From Actinomycetes bacterium (lineage in GTDB: Bacteria; Actinomycetota; Actinomycetes; Propionibacteriales; Nocardioidaceae), in NCBI GenBank assembly GCA_023396115.1, contig JAEWXC010000076.1, positions 43,617 through 107,616 on the forward strand: a DNA stretch of 64,000 nt. The letters are read 5' to 3'. The translations under genes were made by a program, and so were the position numbers. Position 1 is the stretch's first letter. The number at the start of each line of letters is the position of its first letter. The notes beneath the pieces were generated by a model, which was not told where the DNA came from, searched no databases, and saw nothing but the letters and a program-made list of their open reading frames with translations. Below, piece after piece: positions 42,643-52,543 of this stretch.

Positions 42643-43167
42643 ATGGACGTCGGTCGCGGGATCTTCGACCCCAAGATCCGCCAGCACCTGCTGCGTGACG
42701 AGGGTGAGGTCATCGTCGACGAGGTGCGCAAGCACTGGGTCGTCCTCGTGCTGCCGTGCCTGGAGGCGATCCTTGTCCTGGCCCTGCTGGTCGCCACCCC
42801 GTTCGTGCGGATCGACCTGGCGTGGTTCCCGCTGCTGCTCGCCGGGGCGGTGGCGCTGCACGCCACCTACAAGGCCCTCTCGGCGCACATGGACCGGTTC
42901 GTCATCACGAACATGCGCGTCTTCCGGGTGCACGGGGTCTTCAACCAGCAGCTCGCGACGATGCCGCTGAGCCGGATCCTCGACATCACCGTCAAGAAGC
43001 CGCTGCAGGGCCGGATCCTGGGCTACGGCCACTTCATCTTCGAGTCCGCCGCGCAGGAGCAGGGGTTGCGCGACGTGCGCCACGTCGGCGACCCGCACGC
43101 CCGGGACCTGGCGATCCAGCGCGTGGTGCAGCGCTCGGGTCTGCGCGGACCCAAAGTCGTGAACTGA
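42643..43167 (+). CDS. Bacterial PH-domain (YdbS/DUF304-like) membrane protein
   Basis: 174 aa. Two adjacent membrane helices (about 27-47 and 50-68) followed by a bacterial PH-type domain: DRFVITNMRVFRVHGVFNQQLATMPLSRILDITVKKPLQGRILGYGHFIFESA. ATG 42643 chosen over GTG 42625 because AGGGAGG lies at proper distance before it. Function unknown; probably protein-protein interaction at the membrane. Confidence 0.82.
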   Translation: MDVGRGIFDPKIRQHLLRDEGEVIVDEVRKHWVVLVLPCLEAILVLALLVATPFVRIDLAWFPLLLAGAVALHATYKALSAHMDRFVITNMRVFRVHGVFNQQLATMPLSRILDITVKKPLQGRILGYGHFIFESAAQEQGLRDVRHVGDPHARDLAIQRVVQRSGLRGPKVVN

Positions 43168-43178
43168 CCCCGTCTCCC

Positions 43179-43184
43179 TAGGAT
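43179..43184 (+). promoter_or_regulatory. -10 element of the YbbN-like gene
   Basis: TAGGAT, 8 nt before ATG 43192; supports that start over ATG 43183. Confidence 0.5.
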
Positions 43185-43191
43185 GGGGGCC

Positions 43192-44133
43192 ATGACGCAG
43201 CAGCCGTTCTCCCGTCCCGGAGCCGTCGACCTCTCCGGCCTCCGTCGCCCGGCCCCCGCCACCGGCCCGCTCGACGCCGCACCGGCCGGAGGGCCGGCCC
43301 CCGCCGGCTCGGCCTACGCCGTGCACGTGGACGAGGCGAACTTCCAGCAGGTCCTCGAGGCCTCGATGACCGCGCCGGTCGTCCTGGTCTTCCACTCCGC
43401 CGCCCAGGCACCGGGCAGTGAGGCCTACGCCGCCGACGTCGAGTCCGCCGTCGCCGCCCAGGAGGGCCGCTTCCTGGCCGGTCTGGTCGACATCGACGCC
43501 CACCCGCAGATCGCCCAGGCCATGCAGATCCCGCAGGTGCCGCTGATGCTGGTGCTGCTCGACGGTCGCCCGGCGACCCAGCCGATCCCCGGGGTGCTCA
43601 ACCCCGAGGAGATCGGCACCCTGCTCGGCACCCTGGCCCAGCAGCTGACCGCGCAGGGCATCACCGGCCGGCACCAGCCGCGCCACGCCGCCGGCGAGGA
43701 GGGCGAGGAGGGACCGGCCGCGGACCCGCGCTACGCCGCCGCCCAGGAGGCCCTCGGCAACGGCGACATCGAGGCGGCCGTGGCCGAGTACCAGCGTCTG
43801 GTGGACGCCAACCCGGCCGACGCCGAGGCAGCGGCCGGCCTGGCCATGGCCAAGGTGCTCCAGCGCACCGCCGGGGTGGACCTCAACACCGCACGCCAGG
43901 CGGCCGCGGATGCTCCGGACGACCTGGACGCGCAGATCATGGTGGCCGACCTGGACATGCTCGGCGGCCACGTCGACGACGCCTTCGACCGCCTGGTCGA
44001 GCTGGTCCGGCGCACCGCCGGGGACGAGCGTGCCCGGGTCCGCGAGCACCTGCTCGGGCTGTTCGCGGCCGTCGGCAACGACGACGCGCGCGTGCTGCGG
44101 GGCCGTCAGAACCTCGCCTCGGCCCTCTTCTGA
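43192..44133 (+). CDS. YbbN/CnoX-like thioredoxin-TPR protein without CxxC
   Basis: 313 aa cytosolic co-chaperone type. Thioredoxin fold at about 45-150 (APVVLVFHSAAQAPGSEAYAADVES, VDIDAHPQIAQAMQIPQVPLMLVLLDGR with the cis-Pro region), then TPR-like helices (175-310, YAAAQEALGNGDIEAAVAEYQRLVDANPADAEAAAGLA). The usual W-C-G-P-C is replaced by a cysteine-free stretch, so it cannot do dithiol chemistry; such YbbN forms act as holdases. Leaderless start predicted. Confidence 0.88.
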   Translation: MTQQPFSRPGAVDLSGLRRPAPATGPLDAAPAGGPAPAGSAYAVHVDEANFQQVLEASMTAPVVLVFHSAAQAPGSEAYAADVESAVAAQEGRFLAGLVDIDAHPQIAQAMQIPQVPLMLVLLDGRPATQPIPGVLNPEEIGTLLGTLAQQLTAQGITGRHQPRHAAGEEGEEGPAADPRYAAAQEALGNGDIEAAVAEYQRLVDANPADAEAAAGLAMAKVLQRTAGVDLNTARQAAADAPDDLDAQIMVADLDMLGGHVDDAFDRLVELVRRTAGDERARVREHLLGLFAAVGNDDARVLRGRQNLASALF

Positions 44134-44137
44134 TCCG

Positions 44138-44953
44138 GTGCCCCTCGACCCCGGGGTGGTGACCAGCGGCCCCGCCCACCTGGTGCGGGCGCTGGGCCTG
44201 TGGCGCCGTCGACCCGGCCTGATGGCGCTGGGCGTGGTGCCCGCCCTGATCGTGCTGGCGGTCCTGGGCGTCCTGCTGGTGCTGCTGCTCCTGCACGTGA
44301 GCGACCTGGTGGCCTGGGCGACGCCGTTCCTGGGCGAGGGCACGCTCGGTGAGCTGGTCCGGGTACTGGTGGCGCTGCTGGTGGTCGGGGCGTTCCTGGC
44401 CGGCTCGGTGGTCCTCTTCGTGGCCCTGACCCTGCTGGTGGGGGAGCCGTTCTACCAGCGGATCTGGCGCGAGGCCGAGCTGATGGCCGGCGGTCCGGTG
44501 CCGACCGGTGAGGTGCCGTGGACGGTGTCCTTGCGTGACACCGGCGTGCTGCTGGCGCGGGGCGTGGCCGGTGCCGCGGCACTGTTCCTGCTCGGGTTGG
44601 TCCCGGTGGTCGGCACGGCCGCGGCGGCGGCCGGCGGGGTGCTCGTCACGGGCTGGCTGCTGGCCTCCGAGCTCCTGGCCCGTCCGCTCGAGGCGCGCGG
44701 CATGGACGCCGCCGCGCGACGGGCGCTGCAGGGACGGGCCCGGACCACGGTGCTGGGGTTCGGCATCAGCGTGCAGGTCTGCTTCCTGGTCCCGCTCGGG
44801 GCGGTCGTGGTGATGCCGGCCGCGGTGGTGGGGGCCACCACGCTGGCGCGGCAGCTGCTCGCGACGCAGCCCGCGGACGCACCGACGGGATCAACGATCA
44901 GTCCGCCCAGTCATCCGCTCAGTGGTCCGGGGACGGGTCCCGCAACGCACTGA
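44138..44953 (+). CDS. EI24/CysZ-like integral membrane protein
   Basis: 271 aa from GTG 44138, about six helices: block GLWRRRPGLMALGVVPALIVLAVLG, then LVGEPFYQRIWREAE, and a C-terminal helix pair. Resembles the EI24-domain group to which CysZ (sulfate uptake) belongs; transport of sulfate is not proven. Its last 35 bases overlap the convergent LysR gene. Confidence 0.72.
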   Translation: MPLDPGVVTSGPAHLVRALGLWRRRPGLMALGVVPALIVLAVLGVLLVLLLLHVSDLVAWATPFLGEGTLGELVRVLVALLVVGAFLAGSVVLFVALTLLVGEPFYQRIWREAELMAGGPVPTGEVPWTVSLRDTGVLLARGVAGAAALFLLGLVPVVGTAAAAAGGVLVTGWLLASELLARPLEARGMDAAARRALQGRARTTVLGFGISVQVCFLVPLGAVVVMPAAVVGATTLARQLLATQPADAPTGSTISPPSHPLSGPGTGPATH

Positions 44954-45821
44954 CCAGGGCCGCCACCGCCGGGGAGGCGGTGCTGCTGGTGCGGTGCACC
45001 GCCGCCACGTGACGCACCGGGTCGGGGTCGCGGACTGGCCGCGCGAGGACCCCGTCCGGCAGCGGGCTGCGGCCCAGCCGCGGCACCAGGGCGACCCCGA
45101 GGCCGGCCGCGACCAGGGCCAGGTGCGAGTCGAACTCCATCGCGCGGTGCGCGATCCGCGGGCGGCGCCCGGTGCCGGTGAACATCCGCTCCAGCCACTC
45201 CCGGCAGATGGTGTCCTCCCCGGTGGTGATCCAGTCCACCCCGACCAGGTCGGCCGGACGCAGCTCCTCGCGTGCGGCCAGTGGGTGGTCGCGGTGCAGC
45301 AGCACCTCGGCCACGTCGCGGGTCAGGGTCTCCGCCTCCACCTGTTCGGGCAGGCGCAGCGGCAGGTCGCCCCAGGAGTGCACGACGCCGACGTCGAGCT
45401 GCCCCGAGGCGACCAGGTCCAGGGTCTGCCACGGCTCGACCTCCTGGATCCGTACCTCCAGCGCCGGGTGGGCGGCCAGCAGGGCCGGCAGGCGCGGTGC
45501 CAGCAGTCCCCGGACGGCGGTCGAGAACGCGCCCAGCCGCAGCACGCCGGCCACGCTGCCGGCCTCCCGGTGCAGGTCGGCCTCCAGGGCCTCGAGCCGT
45601 CCCAGGACATCGCCCCCGGCGTCGACCAGCAGGTGGCCCTGCCGGGTGAGCAGGACACCCCGGCCGACCCGTTCGAGCAGGGCCACGCCGGTCTGCCGTT
45701 CCAGCCGCTTGACCTGCTGGGAGACCGCGCTCGGGGTGAAGCCGAGCAGCTCGGCGGCACCGGAGACCGAGCCGGTGGCCGAGACCGCGCGCAGGGCGGA
45801 GAGAGCAGCGACGTCAATCAT
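44919..45821 (-). CDS. LysR-family transcriptional regulator
   Basis: 300 aa. N-terminal winged HTH (1-60: LRAVSATGSVSGAAELLGFTPSAVSQQVKRLERQTG) and a periplasmic-binding-like effector domain (90-290). Divergent from an EamA exporter across 72 bp, the standard arrangement for a regulator of its neighbour; the ligand is unknown but may be the exported amino acid or metabolite. Confidence 0.92.
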   Translation of the reverse strand: MIDVAALSALRAVSATGSVSGAAELLGFTPSAVSQQVKRLERQTGVALLERVGRGVLLTRQGHLLVDAGGDVLGRLEALEADLHREAGSVAGVLRLGAFSTAVRGLLAPRLPALLAAHPALEVRIQEVEPWQTLDLVASGQLDVGVVHSWGDLPLRLPEQVEAETLTRDVAEVLLHRDHPLAAREELRPADLVGVDWITTGEDTICREWLERMFTGTGRRPRIAHRAMEFDSHLALVAAGLGVALVPRLGRSPLPDGVLARPVRDPDPVRHVAAVHRTSSTASPAVAALVSALRDPSPDH

Positions 45822-45893
45822 GCAGCAACTCTACAAGGTTCTGTGCATGACAATTCGCTGGTGCTGAAAGGTCCGAGCGGTCAGGGTGGAGGC

Positions 45894-46820
45894 GTGAACC
45901 GGACCGACAACCTGCTGGCCGCCGGCGTGGCCACCATCTGGGGCCTGAACTTCGTCGTCATCGAGGTGGGCATGCGCGGCGTGCCCCCGCTGCTGTTCCT
46001 GGCCGCCCGCTTCCTGCTGGTCGTCTTCCCGCTGGTCTTCCTGGTGCCCCGGCCGCAGGTCGGGTGGCGCACCGTGGTCGGGGTGGGGCTGTTCATGTCG
46101 CTGGGGCAGTTCGCGTTCCTGTACCTGTCGATGGCCGCGGGGCTCTCCCCGGGCATCGCGGCCCTGGTGCTCCAGGCCCAGGTGATGGTCACCATCGTGC
46201 TGGCGGCCGGGGTGCTGGGTGAACGACCCAGCAACCGGCAGTGGTGGGGCGTGCTGCTCGGCACCGTCGGACTGGTCGTGGTCGCCCTGGGGCGTGGGGG
46301 CGAGGTCACCCTGGTCGCGCTGGGGCTCTGCCTGCTCGGCGCGGTGAGCTGGGGGATCGGCAACGTGGTCTCCCGGGCCGGCGGAGCAGCCGGCGGGCTC
46401 TCCCTCACGGTGTGGTCGGCCCTGGTCGTGCCGGTGCCGCTGCTCGTCGCCACCTGGTGGTCCGGCGGGACGGAGCCGTTCGAGCAGGCGTGGGCGGCGA
46501 TCGGCTGGGCGCCGGTGCTCTCCACCCTCTACACCGCCGGCCTGGCCTCGCTGATCGGCTACGCGGTCTTCAACTCGCTGCTGGCCCGGCACCCCTCGGC
46601 CGCCGTCGTGCCGTGGATCCTGCTGGCCCCCGTGGTCGCCATGGCCTCGGCCTGGCTCTTCCTCGGCCAGGTCCCGGCGCCCGGCGAGCTGCTCGGCGGC
46701 GCGGTGCTGCTGGTGGGGGTGCTGGTGGCCACCCGACCGGTACGGGTCACCGGGGGAGCGGTGCCCCCGACTCGCTCCAGCCGGCCCCGTCGAGCGCGGA
46801 GCGCACCCGTCGGACGGTGA
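45894..46820 (+). CDS. EamA/DMT-family exporter (RhtA-like)
   Basis: 308 aa, ten membrane helices in two EamA repeats (about 5-130 and 145-285). GTG start with GGTGGAGG upstream. Members export amino acids or small metabolites; divergent from a LysR gene. The last 24 residues are Arg/Pro/Ser-rich and are encoded antisense to the end of the next gene. Confidence 0.88.
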   Translation: MNRTDNLLAAGVATIWGLNFVVIEVGMRGVPPLLFLAARFLLVVFPLVFLVPRPQVGWRTVVGVGLFMSLGQFAFLYLSMAAGLSPGIAALVLQAQVMVTIVLAAGVLGERPSNRQWWGVLLGTVGLVVVALGRGGEVTLVALGLCLLGAVSWGIGNVVSRAGGAAGGLSLTVWSALVVPVPLLVATWWSGGTEPFEQAWAAIGWAPVLSTLYTAGLASLIGYAVFNSLLARHPSAAVVPWILLAPVVAMASAWLFLGQVPAPGELLGGAVLLVGVLVATRPVRVTGGAVPPTRSSRPRRARSAPVGR

Positions 46821-47484
46821 AGTCGGCAGCCAGCTCGGCGATCTCGTCGAGGGTGAGGAAGGCGACCGAGCGGATCTCGCGCTGCTGCAGCACCGCGGCG
46901 TCCAGGACGTCCGGCGCGTGCGCGCCCCCGTCGAAGACCAGGCACAGGGCGTCGTCCCAACCACGCCACGGCGGCATCCAGTCGGTGAGCAGCAGGTTCC
47001 CCGCCGGCAGGGTCAGCCCCAGCTCCTCGAGCACCTCACGGGCCACCCCCTCGCGCGGGTTCTCGCCGACCTCGACCACCCCGCCGGGCAGGTCCCAGTC
47101 CTCCTTGTAGGTGAGCTGGCACATCAGCACCCGGTCGGCGGTGTCGCGGACCAGCAGCTGGCCGATCGCCCGCTTGCGCGGCAGGAACGAGTTGAGCAGC
47201 GCCCGGAACCCGTCGGGCTCGGTGACCGGGGTGTCGGAGGCCAGTCGGGCGTAGACGACGTGGTCGCCGGCGGCCGAGCGGCGCACACCCTCGCGGCGCA
47301 TCCCGTTCCAGGTCACCGCCCGCTGTGCGGCCTCGTCCTCGGGCAGGACCCAGGCCTCGACCCGGTCGTGCCCGGTGAGCGCGGCGGTGACGGCTCGTCG
47401 CACCCCGGCCACGTCGGGCGTCTCCTGCCAGACCAGCCGCACGGTGCCGGGGGTGCCGGTCTCGGTCCAGGTCGGGGAGTCCAC
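46747..47484 (-). CDS. NUDIX hydrolase with N-terminal extension
   Basis: 245 aa. Complete Nudix box GGVVEVGENPREGVAREVLEELG (about 131-153), pyrophosphohydrolase signature with Mg-binding Glu residues. The first 100 residues resemble a partial GNAT-like fold (TPDVAGVRRAVTAALTGHDRVEAWVLPEDEAAQRAVTWNGMRREGV). Substrate unknown. Ends 74 bp inside the convergent exporter gene. Confidence 0.88.
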   Translation of the reverse strand: MDSPTWTETGTPGTVRLVWQETPDVAGVRRAVTAALTGHDRVEAWVLPEDEAAQRAVTWNGMRREGVRRSAAGDHVVYARLASDTPVTEPDGFRALLNSFLPRKRAIGQLLVRDTADRVLMCQLTYKEDWDLPGGVVEVGENPREGVAREVLEELGLTLPAGNLLLTDWMPPWRGWDDALCLVFDGGAHAPDVLDAAVLQQREIRSVAFLTLDEIAELAADFTVRRVRSALDGAGWSESGAPLPR

Positions 47485-47528
47485 GCCGCCACCCTAGCCA
47501 CGCACCGGTGCGCCGGTGCGCCGACGGG

Positions 47529-49205
47529 TCACCCGGGATCGTGCGTGAGCCGCAGCCAGAGCTGACCGTACGGCGGCAGGGTGACCTGGTAGGGCTCGGT
47601 GCCGATGCGGGGGAACCGCTCACCGCCGCGGGGCTCGACCGGACCGCTGCCCGCCCAGGCGGCCAGATCCAGCCGGACGGCCTCGGCGGTACCGGCCAGG
47701 TTGTGCACGCACAGAGTCGCCGCGTCGTCCGTGCTGCGCACGAACGCCAGCACGGCCGGGTTGTCGCCGTCGGGTTCGGTGTACTCGCCCACCGCCAGCT
47801 CGGGGAGCTCGCGGCGCACCGCCAGGGTGTCGCGCACCCAGTGCAGCAGCGAGGCGGGGTTGGCCAGCTGGGCCGCCACGTTGACCGCGGCGGGGGCGTG
47901 GGCGGGATCGTCGACCACGGGCAGGGTGAGCTGCTCGGGCGCCGCGGTGGAGAAGCCCCCGTTGGGGCCGTCGTCCCACTGCATCGGGGTCCGGACGCCG
48001 TCGCGGTCCCCGAGCCAGATGTCGTCGCCCATGCCGATCTCGTCGCCGTAGTAGAGCACCGGGGAGCCGGGCAGTGAGAGCAACAGCGAGTGCATCAGTT
48101 CGATCCGGCGCCGGTCGTTGTCCAGCAGCGGGGCGAGCCGGCGCCGGATGCCCACGTTGGCGACCATCCGGGGCTCGGGGGCGTAGGTGGCCCACATCAG
48201 GTCACGCTCGGCGGGGGTGACCATCTCCAGGGTCAGCTCGTCGTGGTTGCGCAGGAACAGACCCCACTGGGTCCGGTCGGGGATCTTCGGGGTGCGCGCC
48301 AGGATCTCGCTGATCGGTGCCGCCGAGGACGTCGCCAGGGCCAGGTAGAGGCGCGGCATCAGCGGGAAGTGCAGCGCCATGTGGCACTCGTCGCCGCCGA
48401 GGGCCGGGTCGCCCAGGTACTCGACCAGCTCCTCGGGCCACTGGTTGGCCTCGCACATCAGCACCGCCTCGGGGTGCTCGGCCTCGACCACGGCCCGCAG
48501 CCGTCGCAGGAACGCGTGGGTCTCGGGCAGGCTCTCGCCGTTGGTGCCCTCGCGCTCGTAGAGGTAGGGCACCGCGTCGAGCCGGAAGCCGTCGACGCCC
48601 AGCCGCAGCCAGAAGCGGACCGCCTCCAGCATCGCTTCCTGGACACCGGGGTGGTCGTAGTTCAGGTCCGGCTGGTGGGAGTAGAACCGGTGGAAGAAGT
48701 ACTGCCCCCGGACCTCGTCCCAGGTCCAGGTGGAGTGCTCGGTGTCGGGGAAGATCACCCGGACCTCGGGGTACCCGGTGTCGTCGTCGGCCCAGACGTA
48801 GAAGTCGCCGTACTCGCCCTCGGGGTCGTGCCGGCTGGCCCGGAACCACGGATGGGCGTCGGAGGTGTGGTTGAGCACGAGGTCGACCAGCACCCGGATG
48901 CCGCGGGCGTGCGCGGCGTCGAGGAACGCGCGGAAGTCGTCCAGGGTGCCGTACTCGGGGGCGACGGCGGTGTGGTCGGCGACGTCGTAGCCGCCGTCAC
49001 GCAGCGGCGAGACGTAGAACGGCGGCACCCACAGGCAGTCCACCCCGAGCCACTGGAGGTGGTCGAGCTTGGAGGTCAGGCCGGCGAAGTCGCCGGTCCC
49101 GTCACCGTCGGAGTCGGCGTAGGAGCGCAGCAGGACCTCGTAGAAGACCGCCCGACGGAACCAGGGGGTCGCGTCGTCGGTCGACGGTGCGGTGGGCGTG
49201 GCCAT
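47529..49205 (-). CDS. treS: Trehalose synthase / GH13 alpha-glucan isomerase
   Basis: Interconverts maltose and trehalose. 558 aa. GH13 motifs: [17 protein letters not shown] (region I), [10 protein letters not shown] (nucleophile Asp near 208), [10 protein letters not shown] (acid/base Glu near 250), [11 protein letters not shown] (Asp near 322), plus the TreS-type [34 protein letters not shown]. No maltokinase domain is attached and no GlgE or Pep2 gene is next to it. Role in osmoprotection or glycogen cycling is known for the family. Confidence 0.93.
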   Translation of the reverse strand: MATPTAPSTDDATPWFRRAVFYEVLLRSYADSDGDGTGDFAGLTSKLDHLQWLGVDCLWVPPFYVSPLRDGGYDVADHTAVAPEYGTLDDFRAFLDAAHARGIRVLVDLVLNHTSDAHPWFRASRHDPEGEYGDFYVWADDDTGYPEVRVIFPDTEHSTWTWDEVRGQYFFHRFYSHQPDLNYDHPGVQEAMLEAVRFWLRLGVDGFRLDAVPYLYEREGTNGESLPETHAFLRRLRAVVEAEHPEAVLMCEANQWPEELVEYLGDPALGGDECHMALHFPLMPRLYLALATSSAAPISEILARTPKIPDRTQWGLFLRNHDELTLEMVTPAERDLMWATYAPEPRMVANVGIRRRLAPLLDNDRRRIELMHSLLLSLPGSPVLYYGDEIGMGDDIWLGDRDGVRTPMQWDDGPNGGFSTAAPEQLTLPVVDDPAHAPAAVNVAAQLANPASLLHWVRDTLAVRRELPELAVGEYTEPDGDNPAVLAFVRSTDDAATLCVHNLAGTAEAVRLDLAAWAGSGPVEPRGGERFPRIGTEPYQVTLPPYGQLWLRLTHDPG

Positions 49206-49276
49206 GCCCCCAGTGTTGCGGGCAGGGCTGCGGGATCGGTGTCAGCCCACGCCGGTCGGGGTCGGTGTCGGGCGCC

Positions 49277-50971
49277 TCACAGCTCGATGCCCGGCAGCGG
49301 GCGCGGTGCCCGGGAGAGCCGCGACGAGCCGGCGCGGGTCTGCCAGGAGGCGGACCGCGACATCTTCGCGTCCCGGCGCTGAGAGGAGCTGGCCAGGAAC
49401 CAGTCGGCCTGGGCCCGCTCGCCGTCGAGGTCCACGACCACGCACCCGGTGCGCAGGCCCTCGGCCCACCGGATCCACGGGTTCGCCACCGCGTTGTTGG
49501 TGCTCAGCACCGCGTCCACGGTGCGCCCCGCGCCGGGGGCGACCTGCTCGGCGATGGCCTGCACCGACGGGGAGGCGACCCCGGGCGTCACGAACTCCAC
49601 CGCCACCGAGCGGCGGTCGAGCAGGTAGTCCTCGGGTCGGCGGGGGATCTCGCTGGCGTAGCTCTGGTGCACGTCGCCGGTGAGCACGACCACGTCGTCG
49701 ACGCCGGTCATCGCGTCGACCAGCCGCTGGCGCTGGCGCCGGAAGCCGTTCCAGTCCTCCACGTACAGCTCGGCCAGCGGCCTGGCCAGGGTGTCGGCGA
49801 CGCGGGGGCCGAGCAGCCGGGCGATCTGGCCGGGCACGTGGCCGCCGATCGCCTGGGGGAAGAACGGCACCTGGTTGCCCAGCACCTTCCACCGGGCGGT
49901 GCTGCGCCGCAGCCCGCGCACCAGCCACGCCTCCTGGGCGTCGCCGAGCATCGAGGCCGAGGCGGCGCCGGTGGACGGGTCCAGCGACCCGTAGCCCAGG
50001 AACGCGGAGCGGGGCGGCTTGGTGCGGAACCGGCGCTCGTCGAGCATCCACAGGTCGACCTGGCGGCCGAACCGGAACCGGCGGTGGATACGGAACGGGT
50101 GCCAGCGCGGGTTGCGCCGCACCGGCAGCCACTCGAGGAAGGCGCGGCGTCCGGCGGCCGAGCGGGCTGCCCAGGTGCCCTCCCCGCCCTGGTGGTTCTC
50201 GGCACCGTCGCGCCAGGTGTCGTTGGCGACCTCGTGGTCGTCCCAGATCGCGATCACCGGGTGGGCGGCGTGCATGGCCTGCAGGTCGGCGTCACCGCGG
50301 TAGCAGGCGTGCCGCTGGCGGTACTGGGCCAGCGTGGTGCACTCGGCATCCGGCTGGGACCGGCGCGGCCCCTTCGGGAACGACCCGAAGATCGGGCCGG
50401 GGGCGTACTCGTAGAGGTAGTCGCCCAGGTGCAGCACGGCGTCCAGGCGCTGGGCGGCCAGGAACCGGTACGGGGTGAACCAGCCCTGGTCGTAGTTGGC
50501 GCACGAGGCGAAGCCGAACCGGACCGGGGCGTTGCTGCGGGTGGCCGGCGCGGTCCGGGTGCGACCGACCCGGCTGGTGCGCCGGCCCAAGCCGAAGCGG
50601 TACCAGTACTCGGTGCCCGGGCGCAGGCGCTTCACGTCGACGTGGACGGTGTGGTCGCGCGCCGCGCTGGTCCGGGTGCGGCCGCGGGCCACGACCCGGC
50701 GGAACCCCGGGTCCTCTGCGACGGCCCAGGTGACGGTGACCGCTGGCCCCCGGCCGGATCCGGGGGTGGCTGCGGTGCTGGGCGTGACCCGGGTCCAGAT
50801 CACCACCGAGCGGGGGAGCGGGTCACCGGAGGCGACCCCGTGCGCGAACGGCTGACGCGGCCGGGTGCCGGCCTCCGCGCTGCCCGCACCGAGTCCCACG
50901 GACCCGGCCAGCGCTCCGCCCAGGGCGCCGCCCAGGACCGTGCGCCGGGTGGTCCGCACCCCGCTGCTCAT
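49277..50971 (-). CDS. Alkaline phosphatase D (PhoD family), Tat-exported
   Basis: 564 aa secreted phosphodiesterase/phosphomonoesterase. Twin-arginine signal TRRTVLGGALGGALAGSVGLGAG (about 7-30). PhoD Ca/Fe-binding motifs: FASCANYDQG, HLGDYLYEYAPG, IAIWDDHEVANDTW and LTGDVHQSY. ATG 50971 selected because it places RR at positions 8-9. Usually induced by phosphate starvation; no clear Pho box was found by eye. Confidence 0.92.
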   Translation of the reverse strand: MSSGVRTTRRTVLGGALGGALAGSVGLGAGSAEAGTRPRQPFAHGVASGDPLPRSVVIWTRVTPSTAATPGSGRGPAVTVTWAVAEDPGFRRVVARGRTRTSAARDHTVHVDVKRLRPGTEYWYRFGLGRRTSRVGRTRTAPATRSNAPVRFGFASCANYDQGWFTPYRFLAAQRLDAVLHLGDYLYEYAPGPIFGSFPKGPRRSQPDAECTTLAQYRQRHACYRGDADLQAMHAAHPVIAIWDDHEVANDTWRDGAENHQGGEGTWAARSAAGRRAFLEWLPVRRNPRWHPFRIHRRFRFGRQVDLWMLDERRFRTKPPRSAFLGYGSLDPSTGAASASMLGDAQEAWLVRGLRRSTARWKVLGNQVPFFPQAIGGHVPGQIARLLGPRVADTLARPLAELYVEDWNGFRRQRQRLVDAMTGVDDVVVLTGDVHQSYASEIPRRPEDYLLDRRSVAVEFVTPGVASPSVQAIAEQVAPGAGRTVDAVLSTNNAVANPWIRWAEGLRTGCVVVDLDGERAQADWFLASSSQRRDAKMSRSASWQTRAGSSRLSRAPRPLPGIEL

Positions 50972-51200
50972 CGGTCCGCCCGCGGAGTTGCCGCGGGTCC
51001 GGTGCCCGAGGGGAGGGGCCGGAGTCCGGGGCAGGGGATCAGGGTCCGGTGCGTGGTCGCCATGTGCAGTCCAACGCCGCCCCCGGCCCGGGGTCACGCC
51101 TGCGCCCGGGTCACGGGTCCGTCCGCGCGGCGGTGCGGCGATAGGGTCGTGCGGACCGGGCCGCTGGGCGCCCGGCGAGTCTGCGACGGACGGAGTGGTG

Positions 51201-51980
<780 letters not shown>

Positions 51981-52017
51981 TCGCCACCGGGGTCTCGACG
52001 AGGGAGGACGACGGCAC

Positions 52018-52365
52018 GTGAGCAGCAACAAGGAGACGACGGTGGAGGAGTCCGGGCCCGGCGCGGTCGCGAAGGTCCGGGGCACGGTGGCGCACCTGGT
52101 GTGGCTGGTGTGCGTGGTCTGTGCCGTGCTGCTGGCCCTGGGGGCCCTGCTGATCGCCCTGAAGGCGAACGCCGACAACGCGCTGGTGTCGTTCATCGAC
52201 GGGGCCGCCGACGCCGTCGACCTGGGCGTCTTCGACCGGGCCGCGGGGGTCAAGCAGTTCGGCGGTGAGAACGCCGAGGTGAAGAACGCGCTGTTCAACT
52301 GGGGGCTCGGTGCCCTGGTGTGGCTGGTGGTGGGCCGCGTGGCGGAGCGGATCATCCGTCCCTGA
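52018..52365 (+). CDS. Small two-helix membrane protein, unknown function
   Basis: 115 aa from GTG 52018 with GAGGGAGGA upstream. Two membrane helices (about 25-50 and 92-108) separated by a polar loop with FIDGAADAVDLGVFDRAAGVKQFGG. Common pattern in actinobacterial unannotated proteins; no role can be given. Confidence 0.7.
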   Translation: MSSNKETTVEESGPGAVAKVRGTVAHLVWLVCVVCAVLLALGALLIALKANADNALVSFIDGAADAVDLGVFDRAAGVKQFGGENAEVKNALFNWGLGALVWLVVGRVAERIIRP

Positions 52366-52543
52366 GCGGACACTTCGGGCGGTTGCCCGAAAAACTTTGC
52401 CTGCGGGGTGTTTGACGTCACGCGACCCGGATATGGTGATGGGCGCCACACCGGGGCTGGAACACGTTCTGGTTTCGGGGTGGCAGCCATCGATTCCGGG
52501 CGGGAGGGCCCGGGATCATCCATCCAACTCGGAGGAACCCCAC

